Assembly: GCA_013375455.1 (NCBI GenBank)
Contig: JABXJT010000001.1
Location: 108,738 to 172,737, forward strand
DNA: 64,000 bases
Source: Candidatus Helarchaeota archaeon
GTDB taxonomy: Archaea > Asgardarchaeota > Lokiarchaeia > Helarchaeales > HEL-GB-A
Direction of reading: 5' to 3'
How positions within the stretch are numbered: the stretch's first letter is position 1; every line of letters begins with the position of its first letter. A program made the translations under genes and the position numbers. Positions 16,871 through 27,081 of the stretch are shown here, one piece after another. The notes under the pieces are model-generated. The model was not told where the DNA came from. It was given only the letters and a program-made list of their open reading frames with translations, and searched no databases.

Positions 16871-18366
16871 TGGATAGAGAGGTCAAACTCTTGCAAGATC
16901 GCTTAATAATACAGAAACTACGCAAGTTTGCTTTAAAAGAATACAAAGAAAAACGCCCCACCGAAATTTTCGGCTACCGGGTCAAAAAGTCAATCCTTTT
17001 ACAACGTGGATTCGGACCTTCCATCATTCTCTCTGGTCTAAAGGGAAAGGTTGCTCCTTTTCTAATTTTAGCGAATTATGGTGACCATTATCGGCTGTAT
17101 TTCATCCTTGAAAATGGCGTTACTCTGAATGCCATCAATATTCCAGCAAAGGAATTCGAGCGAGAACGCCTTAAGTTCCAAAAGGCAACAACCCAATTAT
17201 TTCAAATTCCCCGCCCTGAAGTACCCAAGAAGAAACTTGAAAAGATCAAGAAGCAGATCAATGAAAAATTTCATCAATACGTGGCTTTAATTGAAAAACA
17301 GACTTCATGCAAAATAAAAAATGTACCAATAATAACCATTTATCAATCTCCCGTGGAATCTAAATTAGTCATTAAACGCGAGCGGGATTTTATAAAACTC
17401 CCTTTAGAATTAATTTCACACAAATTAATTGATGGATTTATTGCAAGAGAGGCTTATAGACAATTATTCCCAGTATTTATTCGCAAGACGGAACATTCAA
17501 AACTCTTCGGATTAATTGGAACTTTCTTTTTACTCCCAAAAACTCTTAAAGAAGACTGGTTACAATATTGGGAACCTAAAGTAAAATTTAAGAAAAAACT
17601 CACTCAAATAAATGAGCCCCTTTTCAACCTCCTCCTACGGTTTCTCTGGTACCTTGGAAAGCATGAAACTTCACCCTTCTCAGATGCTCAACTTAAGAAA
17701 ATATATAAAATTTTTCCTAAATTAGCAAAAAAAACCGAAAATTTACCCGATATTGCTGCCCAATGCTATTTACAATTGGCTAATCATAAAGGCTATTTTA
17801 TTCTAAAAGCCTCCTTCTTTTTTATATTAGCCAATCGACTAAAAGACGCAAGGCAAGCGTTAAAGGAGCTCTCTAAATTCACTCAATCAGATGAGATTCG
17901 TGATCTGAGAATCCAATGTGAATATCTATTAACCTTTCAATTGGCGAAAATCTATTCCAGTGATTTAAATTTGGAATCTTACGCCCCAGATGTTCAAGGA
18001 CTTTTCAGTGAAATCTTAAACCACATCAAAAACCAAGTACTTGAAGTAAAACGTATTCATAAACAAAAAGGGTCCCCCTCTAAATCCATTAAAATTAAGT
18101 TTAATATAAGAAATCTCTCCGATTTAACCTTGAACAATATTAAGCTTGTTGATAATCTGCCCAAGAAGTCTCAAGCCGAAGTGGTAGGTCCAAACAGTTT
18201 TAATTTTTCTCAGCTTAGCCCAAAACAAAATGTTACTTGTAAATATAAAATCACTTCTAACGTGCCTCAAAAAATTTGGTTTAAAAATGGTAATCTCACT
18301 TTTCAGGATTCCCATGGCAATCATTACGTTCAAACTATTTCTTCAACGGTACTTCACATCGAATGA
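16870..18366 (+). CDS. Unrecognised protein with C-terminal beta-sandwich
   Basis: 498 residues. The N-terminal 110 residues look alpha/beta, followed by a basic coiled segment near 115-145 (KKKLEKIKKQINEK) and a mostly helical middle near 180-390. The last 90 residues or so read as one beta-sandwich (SIKIKFNIRNLSDLTLNNI, ending in NLTFQDSHGNHY) with the spacing of CARDB/DUF11-like or adaptor-ear-like domains. No signal peptide or clear span is seen, so it should be cytosolic despite a domain type often found outside cells. Its start overlaps the stop of the 187-residue gene by one base, and the giant surface protein gene follows after 129 bases. Confidence 0.7.
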   Translation: MDREVKLLQDRLIIQKLRKFALKEYKEKRPTEIFGYRVKKSILLQRGFGPSIILSGLKGKVAPFLILANYGDHYRLYFILENGVTLNAINIPAKEFERERLKFQKATTQLFQIPRPEVPKKKLEKIKKQINEKFHQYVALIEKQTSCKIKNVPIITIYQSPVESKLVIKRERDFIKLPLELISHKLIDGFIAREAYRQLFPVFIRKTEHSKLFGLIGTFFLLPKTLKEDWLQYWEPKVKFKKKLTQINEPLFNLLLRFLWYLGKHETSPFSDAQLKKIYKIFPKLAKKTENLPDIAAQCYLQLANHKGYFILKASFFFILANRLKDARQALKELSKFTQSDEIRDLRIQCEYLLTFQLAKIYSSDLNLESYAPDVQGLFSEILNHIKNQVLEVKRIHKQKGSPSKSIKIKFNIRNLSDLTLNNIKLVDNLPKKSQAEVVGPNSFNFSQLSPKQNVTCKYKITSNVPQKIWFKNGNLTFQDSHGNHYVQTISSTVLHIE

Positions 18367-18495
18367 CATTCAATCATGTACCAATACAAAAATTGCCCAT
18401 ATTTATTTCAAATCCACATCCATAAACTATTTATTTCAACTTTCCATTCCAATCCAAAAGACATTTTCTTCTTTAGTTTTTGTGAGTTGATTTCG

Positions 18496-21400
18496 ATGAA
18501 AAAAAGATACCTCCTACCTCTCCTAATTATAATTTTTCTAATATTTCCGCTCATTATTTCTAACCTAAATTCTAAAAGCTCAGCTGATCACATAGTAAAT
18601 CCTATTAACGTCCCCCATCCTATTAATTCCAAGTCATATTCTACAATAACACCCGCGTTGAACGTGACAGAACGTGCCAACCGAACCGATGCTGGTCAAA
18701 CCGTTCTCCTTAATTATAATGCAACTTCTGGTACTACCACAAATGGTTCTGCCTACGCCATTCTCCCCCCAAGTTGGGTAGGAAACGAAATCTCCGTCGA
18801 TCTATACAACATTTATGAGAATCGATGTTGGAATTTAAACCCTGAGTTTAATGGCCCAGATTATGGTGGAGTCAGCAACAATATTTCAGTTGTATTCAAC
18901 TATGATACCAATCAAATTGCTGGATTACGGATACAAAATGGCTCTGATAAGATTTTTTATATGCCGTTCGTTTTTGGGAAAATCACTAATGCTACAAATG
19001 ACTTCGATAGTACTTCTATTAAGGATGAAATTTTAAATCGTACTTTAAATTGGATGGGATTGGATACTTCAGCATCTGTCCTTATTATAGATGATGATCG
19101 GGAGAAAGATGGTAGAACTGATAGCGCAGATAATCCGTATGAATGGTATTATGAAACCAGTCTAACTAACCTGGGGTTTCCTGGGCCTAATGTGGATACA
19201 CATGAAGCTCCTCCGCCACCAAATCCCCCTGCCTTTCCGGGGTATGATTTGATAATTTGGGAAACGGGAGTTGAATGGCAAAGTATTGAGGACCCAAGCT
19301 ATTATCAAGATGATGTTATCGCGTATTTGAATCAGGCAGGCGCGCAGAATCTGATTGTTTCGGGTGAAGATGTTGGATATTGCTTGGACGAAGATGATGC
19401 TGACTATGGCTCTTCGGATGTGGTGGGAAGTCATTTTTATAATAATTTCTTAATGTCAAACTTTGTCTATGATGATGCAAATACTGACGTTGTTTTAGGA
19501 ACTACAGGCGATCCGATTGGCGATAATTTATCCTTTTTCATCAATGGAACAGGTACTTGGTTTTACCCTGATGTAATTATGCCACATATTCAGAACGATG
19601 ATACTCTAATTTATAATTGGACATCAGATGAATTTGGTAATCAGAATAATGACGATTGGTATCATCGCCTTGAAAAAAATGGGCATGGAACTAATGATGA
19701 TTGCGCGCTCTTGTTTATTGAAGATGAAAATGATGATGGATATGATACGGGTGATAAAGTATGGATTGAGCAAGAACTATATGTCGATCGATCAGAATTA
19801 GTTTGGGCAGGGATTAACTTTGATTATTGGGCGTATAATACATGGGCTCCATTTACTGGAAATTTCAGAATTTATATTTCAATTAACGATACAATAATGT
19901 ATTCAAAGTCGCTTACTACCATATCCGCCCATCGTCAATGGTTTAATACTGGAATGATACCCATAAACATCTCAGCTATTCCACTTCCAAATATTAATAT
20001 CAAGATTGGCTTGGAAGTGGTTTATGGAAGTAATTACCATCCAGATATGAAGTCAACGGTGATGATTGATAATTTTAAATTGTATCTTCAAACCAAAGTA
20101 ACACCTTCTCAAATAAATTTGAAAATGGATGGCATAGATGTGGAAGGAGGTTTGGGTTATGGCCTTTGCAATCTAACACCAAGTAATCCTTGGACAAATT
20201 CACCCGTTCAAGTTAATTTTTCTTGGAATCCCACTCCCACGCCTGATCCAGATTTGGACATAGAAGTTAGTTTTAAGTGTGATACAAACCTCTTCGCCTC
20301 AAAAATCGGTCAAACCCTTTACACTGCTGATCCAACTAAATATGGGCTCCTTCTCGATGTAGATCAGGGAATAAATACTTCGTGGTCATTCCAATATTAT
20401 GTAACTCTTCCCAATGGATATTGGAACCATTCTTTTACAATTTTTCATCCAACTGATTGGAATGTTACCTTTGTGTCTGAGCCCCAGTTACCTGCTGTTA
20501 ATAGAATCGGTGATTGTGTGAAAGGGCTCGATAATATTACCATCCCTGCTACAAGCATAACCACTTCTCCCGATGGTTATTGGCGTTTTGAAGCGACCTC
20601 CCTCAATTATCTTCAAGATATTCAACCCCAAGTTTACAATGGAACCCATTGGATTAATTCAGGAGACTTTTTTGTGACGAATCTCACACGAATCACTAGT
20701 TACATCTCCAATGCAACGGGACCGCCTCCTAATTTAGCCTCGAGTACTATTAATCTTACCATTCTCGATCCAAATGGACAACCATGGTATACTACTACTT
20801 CTGCAACTTATTCAAATGGATGGGCAATCTTCCCCAATTTAACCATTTTCGGGTCTAATACGACAGCAGGACAACATGCAGTCTCGGTATCTTGGAATAG
20901 TGGGGTCGAAGGCGGGTATGGCGATTCGAGTTTTAATATTGTACATAATTCAGAATTAGTGTTGGCTAAACCGACAGACGCAATCGCAGACCAAACAACA
21001 GAAGTGAACTTCGGAGAATTATTTTTAATTCGTATTGGCCTCAACGACACTGACCGAAATGAATTAGCAAAGGGCATCGATGTGACGCTAAATTGGACTC
21101 AAGGCGGAGGGCCGGTTCAAATGAATTTGACAGATCTGGAAACTGGTCAGTATGAAATTGTCCTAGATACTTCAGACCTCCCAACAATAGATAATTATAC
21201 AATTATAATAAATTCCTATAGCCCATACTTTACTAACGCTACTTATACCTTAAATCTAATTGTCACGACTGAAACGCTCCTTTCCTCACCTCAGTTTCCA
21301 AAGGTACTTTCTGAATGGGGTGAAAATATTACTATTCAAGTAAATTACCAACGTGCTCTAGATGAAGTCGGGCTTAATAATTCAGTTGTACTTGTAAACT

Positions 21401-24400
21401 GGACACTTGGCCCTCACACCATTGTAGAAATAGGAAATGGGCAATATGACATTGAAATTGATCTTTCTTATGCAGAAATCACTGAATATACCCTTGTAAT
21501 CAACGCTACAAAACCGAATTCTGCATATAAAGAATTGAATCTCAAATTAGAAGTAAAATTAATTGATACCGAATTAACTTCTCCAGATTATCCGCGTGTC
21601 ATTGTAGAATGGGGGAACAATGTTACTCTTTCGATTAATTATCGGACCTTGACAGGATTAACCGGAATTAACAACTCCATAATTTCACTTAACTGGACAC
21701 AGAACTATTACAATATAGCCGAATTGGGAAATGGAATTTATCAGATCGAATTAAACACGAGTTGGTGTAACATACGTGATTACATATTAATGATAAATGC
21801 TTCCAAGCTCTATCACCAAAATAGGACGCTTTTTATTACAGTTCGGATTAACGCCATTGAAACAGAACTCATCTCACCAGATTATCCTCGCGTGATTGGC
21901 GAATGGGGCAATAACATCACTTTCTCAATTAATTATCGAACTCTTATTGGACTAACCGGTATTGAAACCGCACAAATCTCTATCAATTGGACACAAAATT
22001 ACTATACCATTATTGATTCGGGGAGTGGCATTTACCAGATTGAACTGAACACCAGCTGGTGCAACATACAAGACTATCAATTGATAATTAACGCATCAAA
22101 ATCTAAACATACCAATGCCACAATTTCAATTACAATAGAGGTTGATTCAATTGAAACGGAATTAATATCACCCGATTATCCACGCGTTATTGGCGAGTGG
22201 GGTAGTAATTTAACGCTCACAGCCAACTTCCGAACTATACCTGGATTAATTGGAATTGATAATTCATTAATTACTATCAACTGGACTCCCGGGTATTATT
22301 CAATTATTGAAATGGGAAGTGGATTGTATCAAATAGAACTTAATACTAGTTGGTGTAATTTACAAGATTATCTTTTAGAGATCAGTGCCTCCAAAACTAA
22401 ACATGAAAATAAAACAATATTTATCACTATAGAAATCAATGCCATTGAAACAGAACTTATTTCTCCTAATTATCCACGTGTTATTGGGGAATGGAATACA
22501 AATATCACCATTACCCTCGAATATCGTACCATTAATCCACACGGCATAAATAATTCTGTAATTTCTATTAATTGGACCCAGAACTATTATTCTATCAGTG
22601 AGATTGGAAATGGATATTATCAAATAGAACTAAATACCAGTTGGTGTGATACTCAAGAATATTTGTTAGAAATCAATGCGTCAAAACAATATCACCAAAA
22701 CAAAACGCTTCGCATAACCAATGATATTATTCCCTTTGAGACCGAATTAATTTCCGATAATTACCCCAGAACCATTGAAGAATGGAATAGTAACATTACA
22801 ATTGAAGTAACTTATCGCACTGTAACTGGATTGCAGGGTATTCCAGGGGCAACAATCACTGCTAACTGGACCTTAGGATATTATACAATTATCGAAATAG
22901 GAAGCGGTATCTATCAAATTGAGTTAAACACTAGCTGGTCCAGTATCGGAGAATATATTTTAGAAATCAATGCCTCAAAACAATATTACCTCGCGAAAAC
23001 ACTCAGTATTAAAATCGACATCACTAGTATAGCAGCTGAGTTAGTATCGCCGAATTATCCAAGGGCAATAGGTGAATGGAATACGAATCTTACTATTGAA
23101 CTTACCTACCGCACTGTCGAAGGTTTGCAGGGAATTCCAGGGGGCACGCTGGTAATAAATTGGACTTCAGGTTACTATACGATAATAGAAGTTGGGAGTG
23201 GCGTCTATCAGATTGAGTTGAATACGAGTTGGTGCAGCATTCAGGAGTACATCTTAGAAATCAATATTTCCCAACTCAATCATGAAGCTAAATCATTAAG
23301 TATTACTATTGACGTCACCACAATAGCGACAGAGTTAGTTTCCCCAGATTATCCACGAGCTATAGTTGAATGGGGCTTCAATCTTACCATTGAGCTCACA
23401 TACCAGACAGTCAATGGGTTAATGGGCATTCCAGGTGCAATTATTGATTTGAATTGCACGCCTGGGTACTACAATATTTTGGAGATTGGAAGTGGGGTTT
23501 ATCACATCGAGCTAAATTCGAGTTGTTACCCACCAGGAGAATATTTACTTGAAATGAACGCCTCGAAACAAAACCATCAAAATAGAACCTTACGGATAAC
23601 CATTCAAATTGATCCCGTTAAAACTGATCTAGTCTCTGATCAATACCCCAGAGTCATTGCAGAATGGAATTTCAATGTCAGTATGATCGTTAATTATCGA
23701 GCTGTAAGCGGTGCGCAGGGAATTTTAAATGCCTTTATTTCCATCAATTGGAGTCTAAGTGCATTTACAACTCTCGAATTGGGCAATGGACTATATCAAA
23801 TAGAACTTAATACCAGCATCGTTCCCGGTGAGTATCTCTTGGAAATCAACACATCAAGACAGTTCCACGAGAATAAAACAATCTTAATAATAGTGCAAGT
23901 AAATTCCGTTGAAGCTGAACTCGTTTCAAATGCTTATCCGAGAGTTGTTATTGAATGGGGCAAAAATATTACAATTGAAGTGAATTATCGGACGGCAAGC
24001 GGGCACTATGGCATTAATAATTCGCTAATAACCGTGAATTGGACCCTTGGTTATTTCAGCATATCCAGCAGTGGAAGTGGTCTTTATCAAATCGAGTGCA
24101 ATACCAGTTGGTGTGATATTCGAGAGTACGTGATAGAGATTAACGCCTCAAGACTCTATCATTCTAATAGAACGATCCGAATCGTAGTCCAAATTAACGT
24201 CGTAGAGACCGTCTTGATATATCAATCCATCGAGTCAATCCCGTATGGCCAAAATGCAACAATTTACCTGAAGTATACCGACTTAACAGGGAACCCAATT
24301 CCATCTGAGTCAGATGGATCCGATATTTTGACCATTAATAATACTCACTGGGTATCTTATAATGCTTCAAACGAATATTCACTATCAATCGTAGTTGCAT

Positions 24401-25887
24401 CGACTGGACTGAACCAATCGGATTTATTGAACATTACAGCATCAAAATCAAAGTATAAACCTCAATCAATTTTAGTCTTTTTAACTTATCGTCCCATCTT
24501 CACTTCATTTACAAATCTCAATAATACGATAATATCCTTACCCGTCGAAGAATCCACCTTCATTCTCGTTATTTATAACGATACGGATTTTAACCAAGGT
24601 ATTTCAGGTGCAAATCTCACATTTTACGGTTACAATAACATCTCTTTTACGGATTTAGGGAGTGGGAATTACCGGATCAATATCAATGGTACTAGTATTG
24701 CTGATGCTTATTCGATTCTCGTGACGATAAAGAAATTTGGCTACGTGGAAAACAGCATTCAATTTGTAGTTCAAGTTAAAGAATGGACTGATTTCACAAC
24801 TTATACTTTCTCGTCCCCTGTCGAAACACGCCCTGTCGGATCTTCCGCCACTTTTTCCGTTCTATTGGAAGATGATTTCACCGGTACTACATTTGAAAAT
24901 ATAAGCGTATTCTATGTTTGGGAGTTTGGAACAGGGAATTTAACCTACATCGGTAATGGAAATTATTCCTTTACATTAGATACTACGGGGAAAACACCTG
25001 GTACCTATATAATTACTATTAATGCGACTAAGGATGACCATCTTTTAATGAGTGAAACCGTGAGGCTGGTAATTACCAGCGGGGAAGTGCCTTGGTGGGT
25101 GCAATTTTCGTGGATATTCGGAATTCTTGGAGCCATACTTGCAATTGGAACTGGATATATTGCTCGGAATAGATGGAGGCAGCGCCATTGGGAGAAAAAA
25201 GTGAAACATATCTATGTGCTCACAAAAGTAGGCATTCCATTATATGATAAACGCCTTGCTGGCATAGAAGCCGTTGATCCCAGCCTTGTCACGAGCGCTC
25301 TAATCGGAATCTCATCAATTGTCCAAGAAATCGTTCATTCCAAGCGAGTCCTCAAGACAATTGACCACATGGATAATAAAATTTTATTCCAACATGGATT
25401 TCATATCATTGTAGCCATTCTAGCTTCAGTAGATCTACCAGTTATTCGGAGAAAGTTGGCTCAATTTACTAACCGATTTGAATACCATTACCAAAAGGAC
25501 CTGAGCGAGTGGAAGGGTGACGTGGATGCCTTCTTTGGGACTAGTAAAATAATTAATGAATTCTTTCCAATTGAAGAATATATCAAGGATAAAGAAATTT
25601 CTGCTGAATGGGCTCTCGAGAATCTCTTTAGTGTATACGGATTGCCTGGGATTGTTACACTTCTTGCACTAGAGCTAGGCCTGAAAGAACCGAAGAAAAT
25701 TACAGCTGGAACTGGTGTTGCAGAAAAGAAAATTCCAATCATCCTTAGAACTCTTCAAGACCTTCTATTGATCGATTCTCAAAAGACTCTCACGAAGAAA
25801 GGTAAAAATGCAATTGCACTCTATAAAAAGAGAAAGGAGCGGTACATTAGAATTCTTCGAATGTCAAAAGAAAAAGAAATGAATTAA
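18496..25887 (+). CDS. Giant receptor-like surface protein: Ig-like repeats, one span, longin-like and winged-helix-like tail
   Basis: 2463 residues from ATG 18496. The frame is open 40 codons further upstream, but the signal peptide starts here (MKKRYLLPLLIIIFLIF). Outside part: a domain with LIIDDDR and NLIVSGEDVGY (19080-19620), resembling ThuA/glutamine-amidotransferase-like domains of secreted proteins; beta-rich linkers; ten tandem repeats of about 98 residues (21270-24210); and further Ig-like domains. Asn-x-Ser/Thr sequons are very frequent. A single span (near 25100-25165) is followed by basic residues, placing the last 230 residues in the cytosol. That tail starts IYVLTKVGIPLYDK, then a helix, the strands LKTIDHMDNKILFQHG and IIVAILAS, and a final helix pair, as in longin domains; a winged-helix-like end follows (VAEKKIPIILRTLQDLLLI). 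Domain names are inferred by eye. Confidence 0.85.
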   Translation: MKKRYLLPLLIIIFLIFPLIISNLNSKSSADHIVNPINVPHPINSKSYSTITPALNVTERANRTDAGQTVLLNYNATSGTTTNGSAYAILPPSWVGNEISVDLYNIYENRCWNLNPEFNGPDYGGVSNNISVVFNYDTNQIAGLRIQNGSDKIFYMPFVFGKITNATNDFDSTSIKDEILNRTLNWMGLDTSASVLIIDDDREKDGRTDSADNPYEWYYETSLTNLGFPGPNVDTHEAPPPPNPPAFPGYDLIIWETGVEWQSIEDPSYYQDDVIAYLNQAGAQNLIVSGEDVGYCLDEDDADYGSSDVVGSHFYNNFLMSNFVYDDANTDVVLGTTGDPIGDNLSFFINGTGTWFYPDVIMPHIQNDDTLIYNWTSDEFGNQNNDDWYHRLEKNGHGTNDDCALLFIEDENDDGYDTGDKVWIEQELYVDRSELVWAGINFDYWAYNTWAPFTGNFRIYISINDTIMYSKSLTTISAHRQWFNTGMIPINISAIPLPNINIKIGLEVVYGSNYHPDMKSTVMIDNFKLYLQTKVTPSQINLKMDGIDVEGGLGYGLCNLTPSNPWTNSPVQVNFSWNPTPTPDPDLDIEVSFKCDTNLFASKIGQTLYTADPTKYGLLLDVDQGINTSWSFQYYVTLPNGYWNHSFTIFHPTDWNVTFVSEPQLPAVNRIGDCVKGLDNITIPATSITTSPDGYWRFEATSLNYLQDIQPQVYNGTHWINSGDFFVTNLTRITSYISNATGPPPNLASSTINLTILDPNGQPWYTTTSATYSNGWAIFPNLTIFGSNTTAGQHAVSVSWNSGVEGGYGDSSFNIVHNSELVLAKPTDAIADQTTEVNFGELFLIRIGLNDTDRNELAKGIDVTLNWTQGGGPVQMNLTDLETGQYEIVLDTSDLPTIDNYTIIINSYSPYFTNATYTLNLIVTTETLLSSPQFPKVLSEWGENITIQVNYQRALDEVGLNNSVVLVNWTLGPHTIVEIGNGQYDIEIDLSYAEITEYTLVINATKPNSAYKELNLKLEVKLIDTELTSPDYPRVIVEWGNNVTLSINYRTLTGLTGINNSIISLNWTQNYYNIAELGNGIYQIELNTSWCNIRDYILMINASKLYHQNRTLFITVRINAIETELISPDYPRVIGEWGNNITFSINYRTLIGLTGIETAQISINWTQNYYTIIDSGSGIYQIELNTSWCNIQDYQLIINASKSKHTNATISITIEVDSIETELISPDYPRVIGEWGSNLTLTANFRTIPGLIGIDNSLITINWTPGYYSIIEMGSGLYQIELNTSWCNLQDYLLEISASKTKHENKTIFITIEINAIETELISPNYPRVIGEWNTNITITLEYRTINPHGINNSVISINWTQNYYSISEIGNGYYQIELNTSWCDTQEYLLEINASKQYHQNKTLRITNDIIPFETELISDNYPRTIEEWNSNITIEVTYRTVTGLQGIPGATITANWTLGYYTIIEIGSGIYQIELNTSWSSIGEYILEINASKQYYLAKTLSIKIDITSIAAELVSPNYPRAIGEWNTNLTIELTYRTVEGLQGIPGGTLVINWTSGYYTIIEVGSGVYQIELNTSWCSIQEYILEINISQLNHEAKSLSITIDVTTIATELVSPDYPRAIVEWGFNLTIELTYQTVNGLMGIPGAIIDLNCTPGYYNILEIGSGVYHIELNSSCYPPGEYLLEMNASKQNHQNRTLRITIQIDPVKTDLVSDQYPRVIAEWNFNVSMIVNYRAVSGAQGILNAFISINWSLSAFTTLELGNGLYQIELNTSIVPGEYLLEINTSRQFHENKTILIIVQVNSVEAELVSNAYPRVVIEWGKNITIEVNYRTASGHYGINNSLITVNWTLGYFSISSSGSGLYQIECNTSWCDIREYVIEINASRLYHSNRTIRIVVQINVVETVLIYQSIESIPYGQNATIYLKYTDLTGNPIPSESDGSDILTINNTHWVSYNASNEYSLSIVVASTGLNQSDLLNITASKSKYKPQSILVFLTYRPIFTSFTNLNNTIISLPVEESTFILVIYNDTDFNQGISGANLTFYGYNNISFTDLGSGNYRININGTSIADAYSILVTIKKFGYVENSIQFVVQVKEWTDFTTYTFSSPVETRPVGSSATFSVLLEDDFTGTTFENISVFYVWEFGTGNLTYIGNGNYSFTLDTTGKTPGTYIITINATKDDHLLMSETVRLVITSGEVPWWVQFSWIFGILGAILAIGTGYIARNRWRQRHWEKKVKHIYVLTKVGIPLYDKRLAGIEAVDPSLVTSALIGISSIVQEIVHSKRVLKTIDHMDNKILFQHGFHIIVAILASVDLPVIRRKLAQFTNRFEYHYQKDLSEWKGDVDAFFGTSKIINEFFPIEEYIKDKEISAEWALENLFSVYGLPGIVTLLALELGLKEPKKITAGTGVAEKKIPIILRTLQDLLLIDSQKTLTKKGKNAIALYKKRKERYIRILRMSKEKEMN
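21271..24210 (+). repeat. Ten tandem coding repeats of about 98 residues
   Basis: Each unit opens with a TELISPDYPRVIGEW-like stretch, then an NITIEVNYRT-like strand, G-x-x-G-I, INWTxxYYTI, GSGIYQIELNTSW and a closing INASK. Units differ most at the first and last copies and least in the middle, as expected from stepwise internal duplication. Every unit carries several Asn-x-Ser/Thr sequons. They are probably Ig-like or fibronectin-like domains forming a stalk. Confidence 0.85.
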
Positions 25888-26011
25888 TTCAAACTTAACC
25901 AAAAATACTGTCACTATAACATCCGACAATAATCAACAAATTATTTTAACCCCTTTTTATAGAATCATTTTATATTATTTTATGAAACAACTTAAAATGA
26001 TGTAAGTCAGA

Positions 26012-27064
26012 ATGCCAGCTAAAAAGAAGAGTAAGAAAAAGGAAGAATCAACTGCAGATGACGAATTTGAGCAAGAAATCATAGGGGAAGAAGAGTCAAC
26101 AGAGTCTCAAGGGATTAGTACTGCAGAACAGACAAACCTCTCTGAATTACCGGGAGTTGGACCAAAAACTGCAGAAAAATTGAAGGAAGCGGGATTTCAA
26201 ACAGTAATCTCAATTGCAGTTGCAAGTCCGGCAGAATTGGCGGCGGCGGCGGAGATTGGGAATGCAACCGCCCAAAAATTGATTGTTGCTGCTAGACAAA
26301 AAGCTGAGTTCGGATTCAAACCTGCGGATTTGTTGTACAAACAAAGATTACAAGTTGGGAAAATTACAACAAGTTCAGAGAATCTCGATGGTTTAATAGG
26401 CGGCGGTGTAGAAGCTCAAGCAATAACGGAAGTTTTTGGGGAATTTCGCACGGGAAAGACCCAGATCGCGCACCAACTTGCCGTAAATGTTCAATTACCC
26501 AAGGAAAAGGGTGGACTGAATGGCGGCGTTATTTATATCGATACTGAAGGCACATTTCGACCTGAACGCATCGTTCAGATGGCCACCGCCATTGACGAGG
26601 ATCCTGGAAAAATTTTATCAAGAATTCAAGTCGCGAGAGTTTATAATTCGGACCATCAAATCTTTGTAACCGATAAGGCTCAAGAAATTATTTTAGAGAA
26701 CAATGTGAAACTCATAGTGGTGGATTCAGTAACCTCCCATTTTCGGGCAGAATATATTGGTCGCCAAAATCTTCCAACACGTCAAGGGAAGCTTAATAAA
26801 CACCTTCATGCATTGCAACGGATGGCTGATATTTATAGTTGCGCAGTATTTTTAACCAATCAAGCAATGGCAGATCCCGCCGCGTTTTTTGGAGACCCAA
26901 CAAGAGCGGTTGGAGGCCACGTCTTGGCACACGTCCCACAAACACGACTTAAATTGAGAAAGAGCAAGGATGATCGCCGGGTTGCAAAATTAATCGATAG
27001 CCCCAGCCTTCCCGAAGGAGAGTGCATTTTCACGATCAAAGCAGAGGGTATTCGGGATCCTTAA
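26012..27064 (+). CDS. radA: RadA, archaeal RecA/Rad51 family recombinase
   Basis: RadA forms filaments on single-stranded DNA and carries out strand exchange in homologous recombination. Residues 44-66 are the helix-hairpin-helix of the N-terminal domain (LPGVGPKTAEKL). The ATPase core shows Walker A GEFRTGKTQ (143-151), IYIDTEGTFRPERI and Walker B LIVVDSVTSHFRAEY, and the L1/L2 loop regions follow (RQNLPTRQGKLN, NQAMADPAAFFGDP). Walker A has Arg-Thr where Gly/Ser-Gly/Ser is common. A lysine-rich and acidic N-terminal tail of 40 residues precedes the core. The hisA-like gene starts 17 bases after the stop. Confidence 0.97.
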   Translation: MPAKKKSKKKEESTADDEFEQEIIGEEESTESQGISTAEQTNLSELPGVGPKTAEKLKEAGFQTVISIAVASPAELAAAAEIGNATAQKLIVAARQKAEFGFKPADLLYKQRLQVGKITTSSENLDGLIGGGVEAQAITEVFGEFRTGKTQIAHQLAVNVQLPKEKGGLNGGVIYIDTEGTFRPERIVQMATAIDEDPGKILSRIQVARVYNSDHQIFVTDKAQEIILENNVKLIVVDSVTSHFRAEYIGRQNLPTRQGKLNKHLHALQRMADIYSCAVFLTNQAMADPAAFFGDPTRAVGGHVLAHVPQTRLKLRKSKDDRRVAKLIDSPSLPEGECIFTIKAEGIRDP

Positions 27065-27081
27065 GTTATAGCGCGATACTC

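Noticed and set aside
18376..18495. Extension of the giant gene to the earlier ATG
   Set aside because: The 40 additional residues would precede a clear signal peptide and are not conserved-looking.
26012..27064. Possible intein or insertion in radA
   Set aside because: The gene is of normal length and all motifs follow without interruption.
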